A stretch of 64,000 nt of DNA from Alkalihalobacterium elongatum (GCF_019024285.1 NZ_WMKZ01000017.1:24362-88361), one strand, 5' to 3'. Numbered from the stretch's first letter, positions 7,048-15,848 are shown. Program-made: numbers and translations. The notes: generated by a model not told the origin, from the letters alone.

Positions 7048-8664
7048 TTATAGACCAGCTCGTCCCATACGGTTAATAATTCGGTCGAGCATATCATCGA
7101 TCATCGTTACGTTACGAGCTGCCGCATTATAGGCATGCTGGTATTTAATGATATTTGTCATTTCTTCATCTAGTGATACATTGCTTGCAGACATTCTTCG
7201 TTCTTCTACAGCCGTACGCAAAGTGTCGGCATTACGACGCATGCGATCTGCTTCGCTCGTATGAACCGCCATATCACCAATAATTCCTTGGTAAAAGCTT
7301 TGTACATTCGTCGATGAACCGCCGTAGTTCAATGTACGGTCCTTCACATTGGCTAGAGCTAATGCGTTGGAACCGTCCCCAGAGTAACCACTTGTAGAAG
7401 CAGCAATTTTATCTAAAGAGCTTCTAATCTCATCCGAAACTTTTAGCATAGAAGCCGCACCCTTTGGATTATCGCTTGTTGGCCAGTTGGCAGGGTTTCC
7501 TTTAAAGGTAAAAAAGTCAACTCCAGGTCCTTTGACACCATTCTTCACATCGTCTAGGTTCCAACCCGCTTGATGAATGGCATTGAATTCTTGGGCGAAT
7601 GTAAACACCATAATATCTAGCTGTTCGAGCATGTCTGGAAAAAGTCCACGTTCTTTAGCGCCCTCGCCTATAAAACCGTAAGATTCCATGTTGGCTACAA
7701 GCTTACCATGCGCTGCAAATTCATCAACACGGAATGACATAAGGCCGCCGACTGCGTCTAAGTTACCTGATGAATTGAGCGAGTTTTTCGGACCGAAATA
7801 GATTTTTTCAATTAATCCTTTTTCGCCATTCGGCTTGTCCTCATATTTTACTTTCACTTCATTCGTTTGAAAGTTTCTAGCATCTACTAATGTGACACCG
7901 ATGTCACGGCCATTTTCGTCTGCTAGCTTAATATTGTACAGTCCTTCAGCAACACTCGATGGGTTTCCGCCGCTTTGAACCATCTCTACTTTTATGTTCG
8001 CAAGCTTTGAAAGCTCATCTACTAATTGATCCCGACGATCGTACAGATCATTCGGCACAAAGCCATGTGGTTCAACTTTTGAGATTTGTAGATTAATATT
8101 ATTAATCTGGCGGATTAAAGTGTTCATTTGATGAACATTACCTTCAACCTCTTTTTGCAAGTCTCGTTGCACGGTGCTTAATGAGTCCGCTATATAATTA
8201 AACGTCTCTGCTAACGCATATCCTTGTTGACGAACAACCGAACGAGATCCAGAGTCTTCAGGGTGCACCGATAAATCTTGCAGAGAATTCCAGAACCTGT
8301 CCATCGTTTTTGCGATCCCGTCTTCAGACGGCTCGTTTAAAATATCCTCCATTTTATGAAGCGCATTAAATCTCGCATCCCAGAATCCATGCTTGGCATT
8401 TTCATTACGAAATTGTAGGTCAAGAAAATGTTCACGATATCTTTGAATGGAGTCCACTTTAACCCCAGTTCCAATCTGCCCTGGAATACCTGGTTGATTA
8501 AACGATGTATTTGGAAAAGACTCCCCTGGCGTTAGATTGACCCGTTGCCTTGAATAGCCTGGTGTATTCGCATTTGCAATATTATGTCCCGTTGTATGGA
8601 GAGCACTTTGGTGAGCCATTAAGCTACGACGTGCTGTTTCTAGTCCGTGAAATGATGAAATCAT
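7048..8664 (-). CDS. flgK: Flagellar hook-associated protein 1
   Basis: A 538-residue FlgK. The N-terminus (SSFHGLETARRSLMAHQSAL, then NIANANTPGYSRQRVN) and C-terminus (VSLDEEMTNIIKYQHAYNAA, then MIDDMLDRIINRMG) are the diagnostic rod/hook/HAP signatures. FlgK forms the first junction ring between hook and filament and is exported with the help of its chaperone FlgN, encoded just upstream. The start ATG has a GGGGGAAC Shine-Dalgarno. The ORF is intact and of normal length. Confidence 0.97.
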   Translation of the reverse strand: MISSFHGLETARRSLMAHQSALHTTGHNIANANTPGYSRQRVNLTPGESFPNTSFNQPGIPGQIGTGVKVDSIQRYREHFLDLQFRNENAKHGFWDARFNALHKMEDILNEPSEDGIAKTMDRFWNSLQDLSVHPEDSGSRSVVRQQGYALAETFNYIADSLSTVQRDLQKEVEGNVHQMNTLIRQINNINLQISKVEPHGFVPNDLYDRRDQLVDELSKLANIKVEMVQSGGNPSSVAEGLYNIKLADENGRDIGVTLVDARNFQTNEVKVKYEDKPNGEKGLIEKIYFGPKNSLNSSGNLDAVGGLMSFRVDEFAAHGKLVANMESYGFIGEGAKERGLFPDMLEQLDIMVFTFAQEFNAIHQAGWNLDDVKNGVKGPGVDFFTFKGNPANWPTSDNPKGAASMLKVSDEIRSSLDKIAASTSGYSGDGSNALALANVKDRTLNYGGSSTNVQSFYQGIIGDMAVHTSEADRMRRNADTLRTAVEERRMSASNVSLDEEMTNIIKYQHAYNAAARNVTMIDDMLDRIINRMGRAGL

Positions 8665-8700
8665 TCAGTTGTTCCCCCGTTTCTTCTCTCTAAAAAATGA

Positions 8701-9195
8701 CTAGGCTTTCGAGTCAAATATAGAACGACTTGATCCTGTCTCATATTGATTTTTTGTCGGTCGCTGGTATGTGACTTCTTCTGGCTCGGGCGTCAATAAA
8801 TCAAGGGAAAGGTTCACAAACCGTAACGAATCCTCAATCAGCTGTTGGTTGAGTTGATTGTTCTTTTTTAAGATATCGATTTCAGATAAAAGCGCTCGAT
8901 AAAGCTTTAAAAGGAGGGTTTGCTCCTCTTGGGGTGCACGCTCAATCAACTGCTTCATCGTTACGTCCTCTGTTACCAGTCCCTTTTCGTTTATAAATTG
9001 TTCCACTGCTAACACTCGTTTTTCTTCTAACTTTCCCAAGTGATGGATAAAAGGACTTTCTTTTTTGATGAGCATATCAAGGGCAGCCATTTCTCCTTTT
9101 TTGACAACCTCTGTCTTTTCGACCGCAATCTGATTTAATTCTTTATGCACTTTAATTAGATCGGCTAAAACCGCAATGACTGCTTTTGCTGACAT
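8701..9195 (-). CDS. flgN: FlgN-type flagellar export chaperone
   Basis: A helical, cytoplasmic protein of about 164 residues placed between flgM and flgK, the position of flgN. FlgN binds the C-termini of FlgK and FlgL and delivers them to the export gate. The sequence is rich in heptad-like helices (LADLIKVHKELNQIAVEKTE, then LLKLYRALLSEIDILKKN), as expected. The frame extends to 9234, but the strong AGGAGG Shine-Dalgarno at about 9203 fits the ATG at 9195 (MSAKAVIAVLA), which also removes an overlap with flgM. FlgN is weakly conserved, so the call leans on gene order. Confidence 0.88.
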   Translation of the reverse strand: MSAKAVIAVLADLIKVHKELNQIAVEKTEVVKKGEMAALDMLIKKESPFIHHLGKLEEKRVLAVEQFINEKGLVTEDVTMKQLIERAPQEEQTLLLKLYRALLSEIDILKKNNQLNQQLIEDSLRFVNLSLDLLTPEPEEVTYQRPTKNQYETGSSRSIFDSKA

Positions 9196-9218
9196 GCTCA
9201 TCCTCCTCGTATGTTCCG

Positions 9219-9482
9219 TTATGACTTCATCCAATAGTCGTAAAGCTTATTCGCCACTGCTTGCGCATCCACTTTGTAGTTGCCGGACTTAATTTGCTCT
9301 TTTAATTGACTTACTTTTTCTTGACGAGCGGCATCAATTTTCGTACTCTGCTGAAGTTCTAAGGCTGCTTTTGAAATTTGTATGTCGTCTCGTTTCATTT
9401 TTACATCACTACTCGCCATTTGTTTTTCTACTTGCTTGCGATACGTGTTGTTTTGAATGGATTGATAAGGGTTAATTTTCAT
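9219..9482 (-). CDS. flgM: Anti-sigma factor FlgM (negative regulator of SigD)
   Basis: FlgM binds SigD and holds back late flagellar genes until hook completion allows its inactivation or export. The protein is 87 residues, starting MKINPYQSIQNNTYRKQ, typical of Bacillus FlgM. The C-terminal half (ISKAALELQQ, then QLKEQIKSGNYKVDAQAVA) is the conserved sigma-binding region. A GTG three codons upstream (9491) is too close to the GGAG Shine-Dalgarno, so ATG 9482 is preferred. A SigD-type promoter lies at 9534-9560, giving the usual feedback loop. flgN follows. Confidence 0.95.
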   Translation of the reverse strand: MKINPYQSIQNNTYRKQVEKQMASSDVKMKRDDIQISKAALELQQSTKIDAARQEKVSQLKEQIKSGNYKVDAQAVANKLYDYWMKS

Positions 9483-9533
9483 TGATGTCACTCCTTTCGT
9501 TTCATTTTTCCGATGACACTTCCATTATGTTTG

Positions 9534-9560
9534 ATATCGGCATAAATGCAAACCATCTTA
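9534..9560 (-). promoter_or_regulatory. SigD promoter of flgM
   Basis: The minus strand carries a perfect GCCGATAT -10, with TAAG 15 bases upstream in place of TAAA. It overlaps the 3' end region of yvyF and lies about 50 bases upstream of the flgM start, as in B. subtilis. Confidence 0.75.
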
Positions 9561-9564
9561 AACA

Positions 9565-9999
9565 CTATTTTCGTTTTACCTCATCATCAAATAAATGATA
9601 GGTCGTTTGCGTGGTAGCCTTTTCTCTTAAGCGATTACGTTCGGCTACTCCTTCTTGAGCTTTGTAATTCTCTATATCTTTATTCATACTCGTTCTACAG
9701 CTCGGGCAAATTTTCCCCTCACGGATCATGGCGCCACACATGTCACATGGGTATGCTAAGTTCGGATAATGCGCTAGCTGCAATCGCCCTTCACGAATAA
9801 ATTGAAAAATGTACTCTTCTTTGACCCCAGTCGCTGCAACTACTTCCTGCAAAGTCGCTTTACGGTTGTCTCTTTTGCGAATAAACGTATAGACAGTTTG
9901 AAACATCGCATCGATTTCACGGTGACACTTATCACAAATCGTTCGTAAGGCTTTAACAAAAAGACCTCCGCAACGCGGACAATTTTCCAAACTTGGCAT
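9565..9999 (-). CDS. yvyF: YvyF, flagellar operon zinc-ribbon protein
   Basis: A 144-residue protein with an N-terminal CPRCGGLFVKALRTICDKC zinc-ribbon-like cluster and a second Cys set (PCDMCGAMIREGKICPSC) near residues 84-101. Between them is a helical segment with a helix-turn-helix look (ATLQEVVAATGVKEEYIFQF). This matches the 'flagellar operon protein' family YvyF, found between comF and flgM in Bacillus. Its molecular role is not established. The start has GAGGGGAT as Shine-Dalgarno. A SigD-like promoter about 150 bases upstream suggests co-expression with motility genes. Confidence 0.9.
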   Translation of the reverse strand: MPSLENCPRCGGLFVKALRTICDKCHREIDAMFQTVYTFIRKRDNRKATLQEVVAATGVKEEYIFQFIREGRLQLAHYPNLAYPCDMCGAMIREGKICPSCRTSMNKDIENYKAQEGVAERNRLREKATTQTTYHLFDDEVKRK

Positions 10000-10149
10000 T
10001 TATTATCCCCTCTTCCTCTAATGCCTATTAACCAAAAACCTCGTTCATTTATAAACTTATCCCCTAGCATTCATCTTTCGGCCGTTCAATTGCCGACTGA
10101 AGCTGACGCGATTAATGAATACCTTGCTTTTTTTATTTGTATATTGTTT

Positions 10150-10176
10150 ATATCGGCTTGTTTCATGTGATTTTAA
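10150..10176 (-). promoter_or_regulatory. SigD-like promoter upstream of yvyF
   Basis: A perfect GCCGATAT -10 on the minus strand, with TTAA at 15-base spacing, or TAAA at 14-base spacing. It lies downstream of comFC and about 150 bases upstream of the yvyF start. Confidence 0.65.
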
Positions 10177-10284
10177 AGGGTTTTAGAGATTCTTTTCATA
10201 ATGAGTATTTGGAGGGATGAAGGATATTGAGGTTTAGCAAAAAAGAACTACTGTTGTTCATCTCTTGGGAGCATCAAGTCCTAT

Positions 10285-11001
10285 TCATCCCCTTGCAATC
10301 GTGATCGATGAGACAGACTTTGCCCCACTGTCGAGGAGAGCCTTGGCTGCATAACGTACCGTAGCGCCTGTCGTATAAATGTCATCGACGATTGTAATAT
10401 CGACTCCTGCAACTTTCTCTTTAAAGCGCTTGGCTACTATAAACGGATTTTCTTTGCGATGGAGACGCTCCTCACGGGTTTTCTTACTTTGTTTTTCTTC
10501 ATGAAGCTGGCGTTCCAATGCGCCTACAGGTTCTCCGATCATCGCCGCTAGAACCTCTGCCTGGTTAAAGCCGCGCTCATAATGCCTTTCCTTGCTTAAT
10601 GGAATAGGAACGAGAAAAGTTCCACGCAACTCACGGCGATAGATGGCTAATAACGACTCGCAGAACACTTCTCCAAGCGCATAGTCGCCGCGGTATTTAA
10701 ACTGGGCCATTATCTCTTTTAAATAAGAATTGTATTGGTAGAGTGAGCGGTTTTTCGTTAATACACCGCGCCACTGCGCGTCCTGCTCCCAGCGCATGCA
10801 GTCACTGCACATGCTGCCATCATGGAAGTTTTCATCAAGTTCTTTTAAGGAGCGCCCGCACTGTTCACAAAGTGGCGCAGCAAGTTCCTCCAGTTTTGCC
10901 TGGCATCGTTCACAAAGCATCACTTCTTTTTCTAGACCAAAAAAGGCGGCCCAGCTGACCTTGTCTTGCCTTACAGCATCACAATAAAGACATCTTTTCA
11001 C
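10285..11001 (-). CDS. comFC: ComFC, phosphoribosyltransferase-like competence protein
   Basis: A 238-residue protein. The N-terminus has two CxxC zinc-finger pairs (CLYCDAV; MLCERCQAKL; LCEQCGRSL; SMCSDCMRW). The C-terminus has a type I phosphoribosyltransferase fold with the PRPP-binding motif ITIVDDIYTTGATVRYAAK. ComFC acts with the ComFA ATPase in uptake of transforming DNA. It starts three bases after the comFA stop, so the two are co-translated. The comFB gene that separates them in B. subtilis is missing. A weak terminator-like hairpin (10237-10256) follows. Confidence 0.95.
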   Translation of the reverse strand: MKRCLYCDAVRQDKVSWAAFFGLEKEVMLCERCQAKLEELAAPLCEQCGRSLKELDENFHDGSMCSDCMRWEQDAQWRGVLTKNRSLYQYNSYLKEIMAQFKYRGDYALGEVFCESLLAIYRRELRGTFLVPIPLSKERHYERGFNQAEVLAAMIGEPVGALERQLHEEKQSKKTREERLHRKENPFIVAKRFKEKVAGVDITIVDDIYTTGATVRYAAKALLDSGAKSVSSITIARG

Positions 11002-11004
11002 CTG

Positions 11005-12510
11005 CTAAAAACCACCTTCCTCATTCATTTGCACGATATGGCGTTTGGCTGCTACCATCACTGTCGTTTTTCCGTAATGAAAAAACACTATATCACCATT
11101 TGGGTAATCTTTATGGCGTCCGACGCGCCCCGAAATTTGCACGAGCGCACTTTCTGTAAAAATTGCTTCCTCCGCACCGAGGACGGCGACATCAATGTTC
11201 GGAACAGTTACCCCTCGTTCTAAAATTGTCGTTGTAATGAGTATTTGCGTTTCCCCGCTTCGAAACTTGGCGACTTTTTCATGCCGGTGGTCGTCTTCGG
11301 CATGGACACTTTCACATGAAAGATTTAATTTGCTTACAATCGGCACGAGCTGTTCTGCGACTTCAATCGTTGGGACAAATAAAAAGGCTTGTTTTTTCTG
11401 CTCGGCTCGTTCTGTTAACCAATCGGCTACATTTTGTGGGAGGCGGTGTTTGGTGATGGTTTTCTTCCAGTTACCGCACCACTGGAATTTAGGGACAGGT
11501 AATGGGTAGCCGTGATAGCGTTTTGGGACTTTGATATGTGGGTATGTTTTTAGCTCTAGTGAGGGGGTTGCGGTTAAAAATACAGTGACTCCGTCTTTTG
11601 TTTGCGCTTTGTGAACAGCAAATTGAAGGCTTTTATCAAAAGAATAAGGAAAGGCATCGACTTCATCGACAAGGATGACGTCAAAGTAATTCTGATAGCG
11701 AAGCAGTTGATGAGTCGTTGAAATAAAGAGCTGGCCGTTCTTGCCACGGTCCTCACTTCCTCCGTAAAGGGAGACGATCGAAGTGTTGGGGAATGCCGCT
11801 TTTAATCGTGGGGTTAATTCGACGACTACATCTGTGCGTGGTGCCGCAATTAAGACGCGGTTTTGCTGGGAGAGGGCTTCGGAAATGCTTTCGAACAGCA
11901 TCTCTGTTTTTCCAGAGCCACATACTGCCCAAATGAGGAATGAGGTCTTTTCTTGAATTGACTCCTGTAATTTTTGTGAAGCTGCTGCTTGTTCAGGGGA
12001 TAAATCGCCGTTCCAAGCTAGCTGATGTTCGGTTGCTTGATTTTCAGGTACAGGCCCTGTCCAGCGAAGTAGCGGTGTACATTGGGAGACTCGCCCTAAC
12101 ATGATGCATTTTCGACAATAGCAGCATCGTTGCAAGCAACGGGAGCACATGAAGGAAGCGAAGCGATCGGAAGCATAGTTTCCACAGCGCCTGCAGTACG
12201 GACGACCTGAGCTAAAGTCAATTCCATGACCATACTCAATGTAGCCATTTTGATAATGCTCGTCAATCTCTTGGATTGGAAAAGGAAGTTCGTCGAGGAG
12301 AAGCTCACGGCCAGATAAAAACGCTTGGATGGAGAATGAAAAAGAAAACTGCCGATTGAGGGGGACAGAGGGCAAGGACGGCAGATTACCGATTGAGGTC
12401 GGAGGGTGAATGATAGAGGATCGAGCGGTATTTTTTATTAACGGTTCAGGGACAAGACGCTCGCCTCCATCAACCGCTACTACAAAAGCAAAACGCAAAG
12501 AGCTCACCAC
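11005..12510 (-). CDS. comFA: ComFA, DNA-uptake helicase/translocase
   Basis: A superfamily 2 ATPase that helps pull transforming DNA through the ComEC channel. The 501 residues include an N-terminal four-Cys zinc-binding region (YCRRCGNYAS, then MCSRCLQRCCYCRKC), Walker A (AVCGSGKTEM), a DEVD Walker B box (VILVDEVDAFPYS), TATPS (motif III) and a C-terminal helicase motif VI (QISGRVGRHKDYPNGD). The frame opens at a GTG (12510), but a TTG three codons in is better spaced from AAGGTGG; both give nearly the same protein. Family length is about 460-500. comFC follows immediately. Upstream lies a long repeat array rather than a gene. Confidence 0.95.
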   Translation of the reverse strand: MVSSLRFAFVVAVDGGERLVPEPLIKNTARSSIIHPPTSIGNLPSLPSVPLNRQFSFSFSIQAFLSGRELLLDELPFPIQEIDEHYQNGYIEYGHGIDFSSGRPYCRRCGNYASDRFASFMCSRCLQRCCYCRKCIMLGRVSQCTPLLRWTGPVPENQATEHQLAWNGDLSPEQAAASQKLQESIQEKTSFLIWAVCGSGKTEMLFESISEALSQQNRVLIAAPRTDVVVELTPRLKAAFPNTSIVSLYGGSEDRGKNGQLFISTTHQLLRYQNYFDVILVDEVDAFPYSFDKSLQFAVHKAQTKDGVTVFLTATPSLELKTYPHIKVPKRYHGYPLPVPKFQWCGNWKKTITKHRLPQNVADWLTERAEQKKQAFLFVPTIEVAEQLVPIVSKLNLSCESVHAEDDHRHEKVAKFRSGETQILITTTILERGVTVPNIDVAVLGAEEAIFTESALVQISGRVGRHKDYPNGDIVFFHYGKTTVMVAAKRHIVQMNEEGGF

Positions 12511-12599
12511 CTTAATGAAATTGAGACACTTATTTACTTACCACGTGATGTGCTGATTTCCTTTATTAAGTTTGTTGTTTTTTTATAAATTTCTTTCCT

Positions 12600-13440
12600 T
12601 TGGTTACCGAGTCCTTTGTTTTTCACTCTGCACAGGAACCATTCGACCTCTTTAGTTACCTCTTCCTTCGTTTTTCGCTCTGATCGGGAACCATACACGC
12701 TCTTTAGTTCCCTCTTCCTTCGGTTTTCACTCTGCTCGGGAACCATTCACGCTCTTTAGTTACCTCTTCCCTCGTTTTTCACTCTGCTCGGGAACCATTC
12801 ACGCTCTTTAGTTCCCTCCTCCTTCATCTCTCGCCCCACTCGGGAACCATTCACGCTCTTTAGTTCCCTACTCCTTCATTTCACCCTCCACTCGGGAACC
12901 ATACACGCTCTTTAGTTCCCTCCTCCTTCATCTCTCCCTCCAATCGGGAACCATTCAGCTCCTTTAGTTCCCTCTTCCTTCGTTTCACACTCTGCTCGGG
13001 AACCATTCACGCTCTTTAGTTACCTCTTCCTTCGGTTTTCACTCTGCTCAGGAACCATTCACGCTCTTTAGTTCCCTCTTCCTTCGGTTTTCACTCTGCT
13101 CGGGAACCATTCACGCTCTTTAGTTCCCTCTTCCCTCGTTTTTCACTCTGCTCGGGAACCATTCACACTCTTTAGTCCCCTCTTCCTTCGTTCCACGCTC
13201 TGCTCGGGAACCATTCAGCTCCTTTAGTTCCCTCCTCCTTCATCTCTCCCTCCACTCGGGATCCATTCACTCTCTTTAGTTACCTCTTCCTTCCTTTTTC
13301 ACTCTACTCGGGAACCATTCACACTCTTTAGTTCCCTCTTCCTTCATCCCACCCTCCACTCGGGAACCATTCACGCTCTTTAGTTCCCTCTTCCTTCATC
13401 TCTCCCTCCACTCGGGAACCATCGGCCTCCTTCCCACCCT
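12600..13440. repeat. Intergenic tandem repeat array 1 (~52-bp unit, about 16 copies)
   Basis: About 16 degenerate copies of a ~52-base unit fill the space upstream of comFA. The core on the plus strand is CTCGGGAACCATTC, then CTCTTTAGTTACCTCTTCCT, with a variable C/T-rich linker. Many units contain GGGAAC and GTTCCC 15 bases apart and could fold. The period is not a multiple of three and stops occur, so it does not encode a repeat protein. There are no unique spacers, so it is not CRISPR. Related arrays occur at 24.2, 42.3, 55.9 and 63.8 kb in the same orientation. Confidence 0.9.
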
Positions 13441-13457
13441 TCTCCCCGAGAGCAAAA

Positions 13458-13494
13458 TAAAAAAACTCCCGCACAATCATCATGCGGAAGTTTT
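13458..13494 (-). terminator. Terminator after the small membrane-protein gene
   Basis: The stem AAAACTTCCGCA / TGCGGGAGTTTT (one G-U pair) is followed by a T run on the minus strand, directly after the stop at 13503. Confidence 0.8.
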
Positions 13495-13502
13495 ATCGTT
13501 CA

Positions 13503-13631
13503 TTATAAGGCGCCTCCTAGTAGTGCTACTAGAGCTCCGACTAACACGGCAACTACTGGAATGACAACGAAATTCACCATTAGTTGATTTCGTTTTCTTT
13601 TTCGTTGAATTTCTTCAGGCGTTGTGTACAC
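13503..13631 (-). CDS. 42-residue membrane protein under c-di-GMP riboswitch control
   Basis: A small frame with a GTG start, preceded by a near-perfect AGGAGGT seven bases away and followed by a strong terminator. The product has a basic, polar N-terminus (YTTPEEIQRKRKRNQLM) followed by one hydrophobic helix (VVIPVVAVLVGALVALL, then GGAL at the end). It is therefore a single-pass micropeptide with its charged part probably cytoplasmic. I do not recognise the family. A c-di-GMP-I riboswitch lies 50-140 bases upstream on the same strand, with a CCTCC stretch (13668-13672 region) able to pair with the Shine-Dalgarno. Its job is unknown; the control by c-di-GMP and the DegSU/flagellar neighbourhood suggest a role in the motile-to-sessile change. 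Confidence 0.8.
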   Translation of the reverse strand: MYTTPEEIQRKRKRNQLMVNFVVIPVVAVLVGALVALLGGAL

Positions 13632-13680
13632 GTCCCATACCTCCTTTTATCGCAATTACATCATACGGAGGACGATCAGT

Positions 13681-13770
13681 TCGGTAACTGGCTGGCATAT
13701 TGAAAAGAACTCCTTCAATGAAGCCCCTCTAGTTTTGCGTCATCATCTTTCAATGATTTTGCCCTTTTCG
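13681..13770 (-). ncRNA. c-di-GMP-I (GEMM-I) riboswitch
   Basis: The minus-strand RNA contains the GEMM landmarks in order: GGGCAAAATCATTG, then GATGACGCAAAACTA and GGGGCTTCATTG, then a second arm and CAGCCAGTTACCG. A near-identical arrangement is found at 55561. The aptamer precedes a 42-residue membrane protein. Downstream CCTCC may mask its AGGAGG, which would make this a translational switch. Whether it turns expression on or off cannot be read here. Confidence 0.85.
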
Positions 13771-13880
13771 TATGATACATTCTATATATCGACAGTATAC
13801 GACAAAAGGTTTAGGACTTGTAGTGACAAATTTAAAAACAGCCCAATTTTATTTAAATTTATGAACATTTCATGTGTATT

Positions 13881-14729
13881 TTATCCTACATACCAGCTAA
13901 TCCCAAGACTACCTTCGCCTAAATGTGACCCAATTACAGGACCAAAGTAGCTAATCCCTACTTCTGCATTTGGGTATTTTGCTTTTAACTCTTCAACGAT
14001 GTTCTCGGCATCACTTTGACGGTTTGAGTGTATGACCGTAATTTGCGCTGCGCTTTCTCCAGCCACTCCCGCATCCAACAGACTGTAAATCCGCGAGAGC
14101 GCTTTTTTCTCAGTGCGAACTTTTTCAAATGGCTGAATTTTTCCATCGATAAAATGAAGAACTGGCTTGATCTTTAACAGACTTCCAACAAATAACTGTG
14201 CGGCATTTAAGCGACCACCGCGGTGAAGATGATTTAAATCGTCGACCATGAAATACGCATGCACTTTATCTCTCATGATTTCAAGGTGAGCAATGATTTC
14301 TTCTAGATTTTCCCCAGCGTTTGCGAGCTTAACCGCTTCAAGGACAAAATAGCCTTGCGGTGAACAACTGATTTTCGAATCGAAGCCTTTCACTGTAAAA
14401 TCTTCTACCATTTCCGCAGCACTCATCGCCGACTGGAACGTTCCACTAATATCACTCGATAACGTAATACAAATCGCCGCCTCATAGCCATCACGCTTAA
14501 GCTGTTCAAATAACTCAACAAACAGGCCAATCGCTGGCTGTGAAGTCGTCGGCAGCTTTTCTGTTGTTTTCATTCGGTTATAAAATTCGCTCGCCGTAAT
14601 ATCTATTTCTTCTTGGATTGCTTCATCCCCAAAAACAACGTTTAAGGGCACCATTTTAATATTCTTTTCTTGACGTAAGCTTTCTGATAAATACGCTGTA
14701 CTGTCTGTGACAATAGCAATTTTACTCAA
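13881..14729 (-). CDS. degV: DegV-family fatty-acid-binding protein
   Basis: A 282-residue DegV/FakB-type protein. It starts SKIAIVTDSTAYL and has the family phrases LPTTSQPA, TLSSDISGTFQSA, LNHLHRGGRLN and the glycine-rich GPVIGSHLGEGSLGISWYVG C-terminus. DegV proteins bind a fatty acid between two alpha/beta domains and can feed it to a FakA kinase. The start is TTG with GAGGTC upstream. Its position between comFA and degU is the usual Bacillus order (yviA). The sequence looks intact. Confidence 0.93.
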   Translation of the reverse strand: MSKIAIVTDSTAYLSESLRQEKNIKMVPLNVVFGDEAIQEEIDITASEFYNRMKTTEKLPTTSQPAIGLFVELFEQLKRDGYEAAICITLSSDISGTFQSAMSAAEMVEDFTVKGFDSKISCSPQGYFVLEAVKLANAGENLEEIIAHLEIMRDKVHAYFMVDDLNHLHRGGRLNAAQLFVGSLLKIKPVLHFIDGKIQPFEKVRTEKKALSRIYSLLDAGVAGESAAQITVIHSNRQSDAENIVEELKAKYPNAEVGISYFGPVIGSHLGEGSLGISWYVG

Positions 14730-15012
14730 CGAAATGACCTCACTTTTATGTATGGTATGTATATATTACGTCATCTGAATTTTCAACAAACGATGATGTC
14801 TCTTCTGTTTCGACAAACTTGATCAATATCCCTGCTATAAAATAGGAGGGATAGGTATAGTCACCAACTATCATTACTTAGAAAATAACATCCTCTTCTG
14901 GCCAACTTAATATACCTTTCGAGTATTAAATTACTGACTCTATACCTTAACATCGAATTATAAAAGAACTGACGCTTCTCACCTAACAACAAGCTTATCT
15001 CGTTCAAAACAT

Positions 15013-15050
15013 AAAAAAAGGCATCTTTGCGCACAGCAAAGCTACCCTTT
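15013..15050 (-). terminator. Terminator of degSU
   Basis: A stem built on CTTTGC/GCAAAG, extended by AAAGG/CCTTT, is followed by seven T residues on the minus strand just after degU. Confidence 0.85.
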
Positions 15051-15063
15051 ATGATCCTAATTA

Positions 15064-15771
15064 TTAGCGCACCATAACCCAACCGTTTTTAATGGATTCA
15101 ACAACGGCTTGTGTTCTATCATTTACATTCATTTTTTGTAAGATGTTACTTACGTGGTTTTTAACCGTTTTTTCACTAATATAAAGTGCTTCACCGATCA
15201 TTCGGTTACTGTACCCATCTGTCATTAGTTGAAGGACTTCGCACTCACGACGCGTTAGAATGTGAAGCGGCTTGCGGTACTCAACTTCACGGTAGCCAAT
15301 TTCAGAAGATTCCGCTTCATCTTCATTTGCTAGACGGCGATAGTCTTTAATTAAGTTATGTGTTACTTTCGGGTGAATGTATGCCCCACCTTCACCAACA
15401 ACTCGTACAGCTTGAATTAGTGCATCGGCATCCATTTCTTTTAATAGATAGCCTGCAGCACCCGTTTTCAAGACATGAGTAACATAGGACTCATCATCAT
15501 GAATAGATAGGATTAATACTTTTACGTCTGGGTACTTTTGAATTAATTCACGAGTTGCCTCCATACCATTAACCTTAGGCATGTTAATATCCATTAAGAT
15601 AACATCTGGCTGGTGCTCCTCTACTAGAGCTAATGCCTGTTCCCCGTCTTCACCTTCTGCGACAACATCAAAGTTGTCCTCCATTGCTAAAATACGTTTT
15701 ACACCTTCACGGAAAAGCTGGTGATCATCGATGATCACGATTTTAATATTACGATCTTTATTCATATACAT
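15064..15771 (-). CDS. degU: DegU response regulator
   Basis: A NarL/LuxR-family response regulator phosphorylated by DegS. It controls degradative enzymes, competence and motility. Residues 1-120 form a receiver domain ([18 protein letters not shown], acceptor Asp in [13 protein letters not shown], Lys in [12 protein letters not shown]). The C-terminus has the helix-turn-helix [20 protein letters not shown], ending [23 protein letters not shown] three codons upstream is possible, but ATG 15771 is better spaced from GAGAGGTG. degS lies upstream with a gap of about 70 bases, as in B. subtilis. Confidence 0.97.
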   Translation of the reverse strand: MYMNKDRNIKIVIIDDHQLFREGVKRILAMEDNFDVVAEGEDGEQALALVEEHQPDVILMDINMPKVNGMEATRELIQKYPDVKVLILSIHDDESYVTHVLKTGAAGYLLKEMDADALIQAVRVVGEGGAYIHPKVTHNLIKDYRRLANEDEAESSEIGYREVEYRKPLHILTRRECEVLQLMTDGYSNRMIGEALYISEKTVKNHVSNILQKMNVNDRTQAVVESIKNGWVMVR

Positions 15772-15848
15772 AGGTTTCACCTCTCATAAACGTTAACTGC
15801 TTCTATTACGACTTTGTCATTACATTCACCGGAAAAATTAAAAAAGCT

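Noticed and set aside
9840..10070. A 76-codon minus-strand frame overlapping yvyF
   Set aside because: Out of frame with yvyF, which has the zinc-ribbon cysteines and the better start.
12534..12746. A 70-codon minus-strand frame overlapping array 1
   Set aside because: It is made largely of array units; the ~52-base period shifts frame with each unit and there is no ribosome-binding site.
12600..13440. Repeat array 1 (and the others) as a CRISPR array
   Set aside because: Units are contiguous and degenerate with no unique spacers, the conserved part is spread through the unit, and there are no cas genes in the window.
14861..15082. A 73-codon minus-strand frame after degU
   Set aside because: It overlaps the end of degU and runs through the degSU terminator, with no family likeness.
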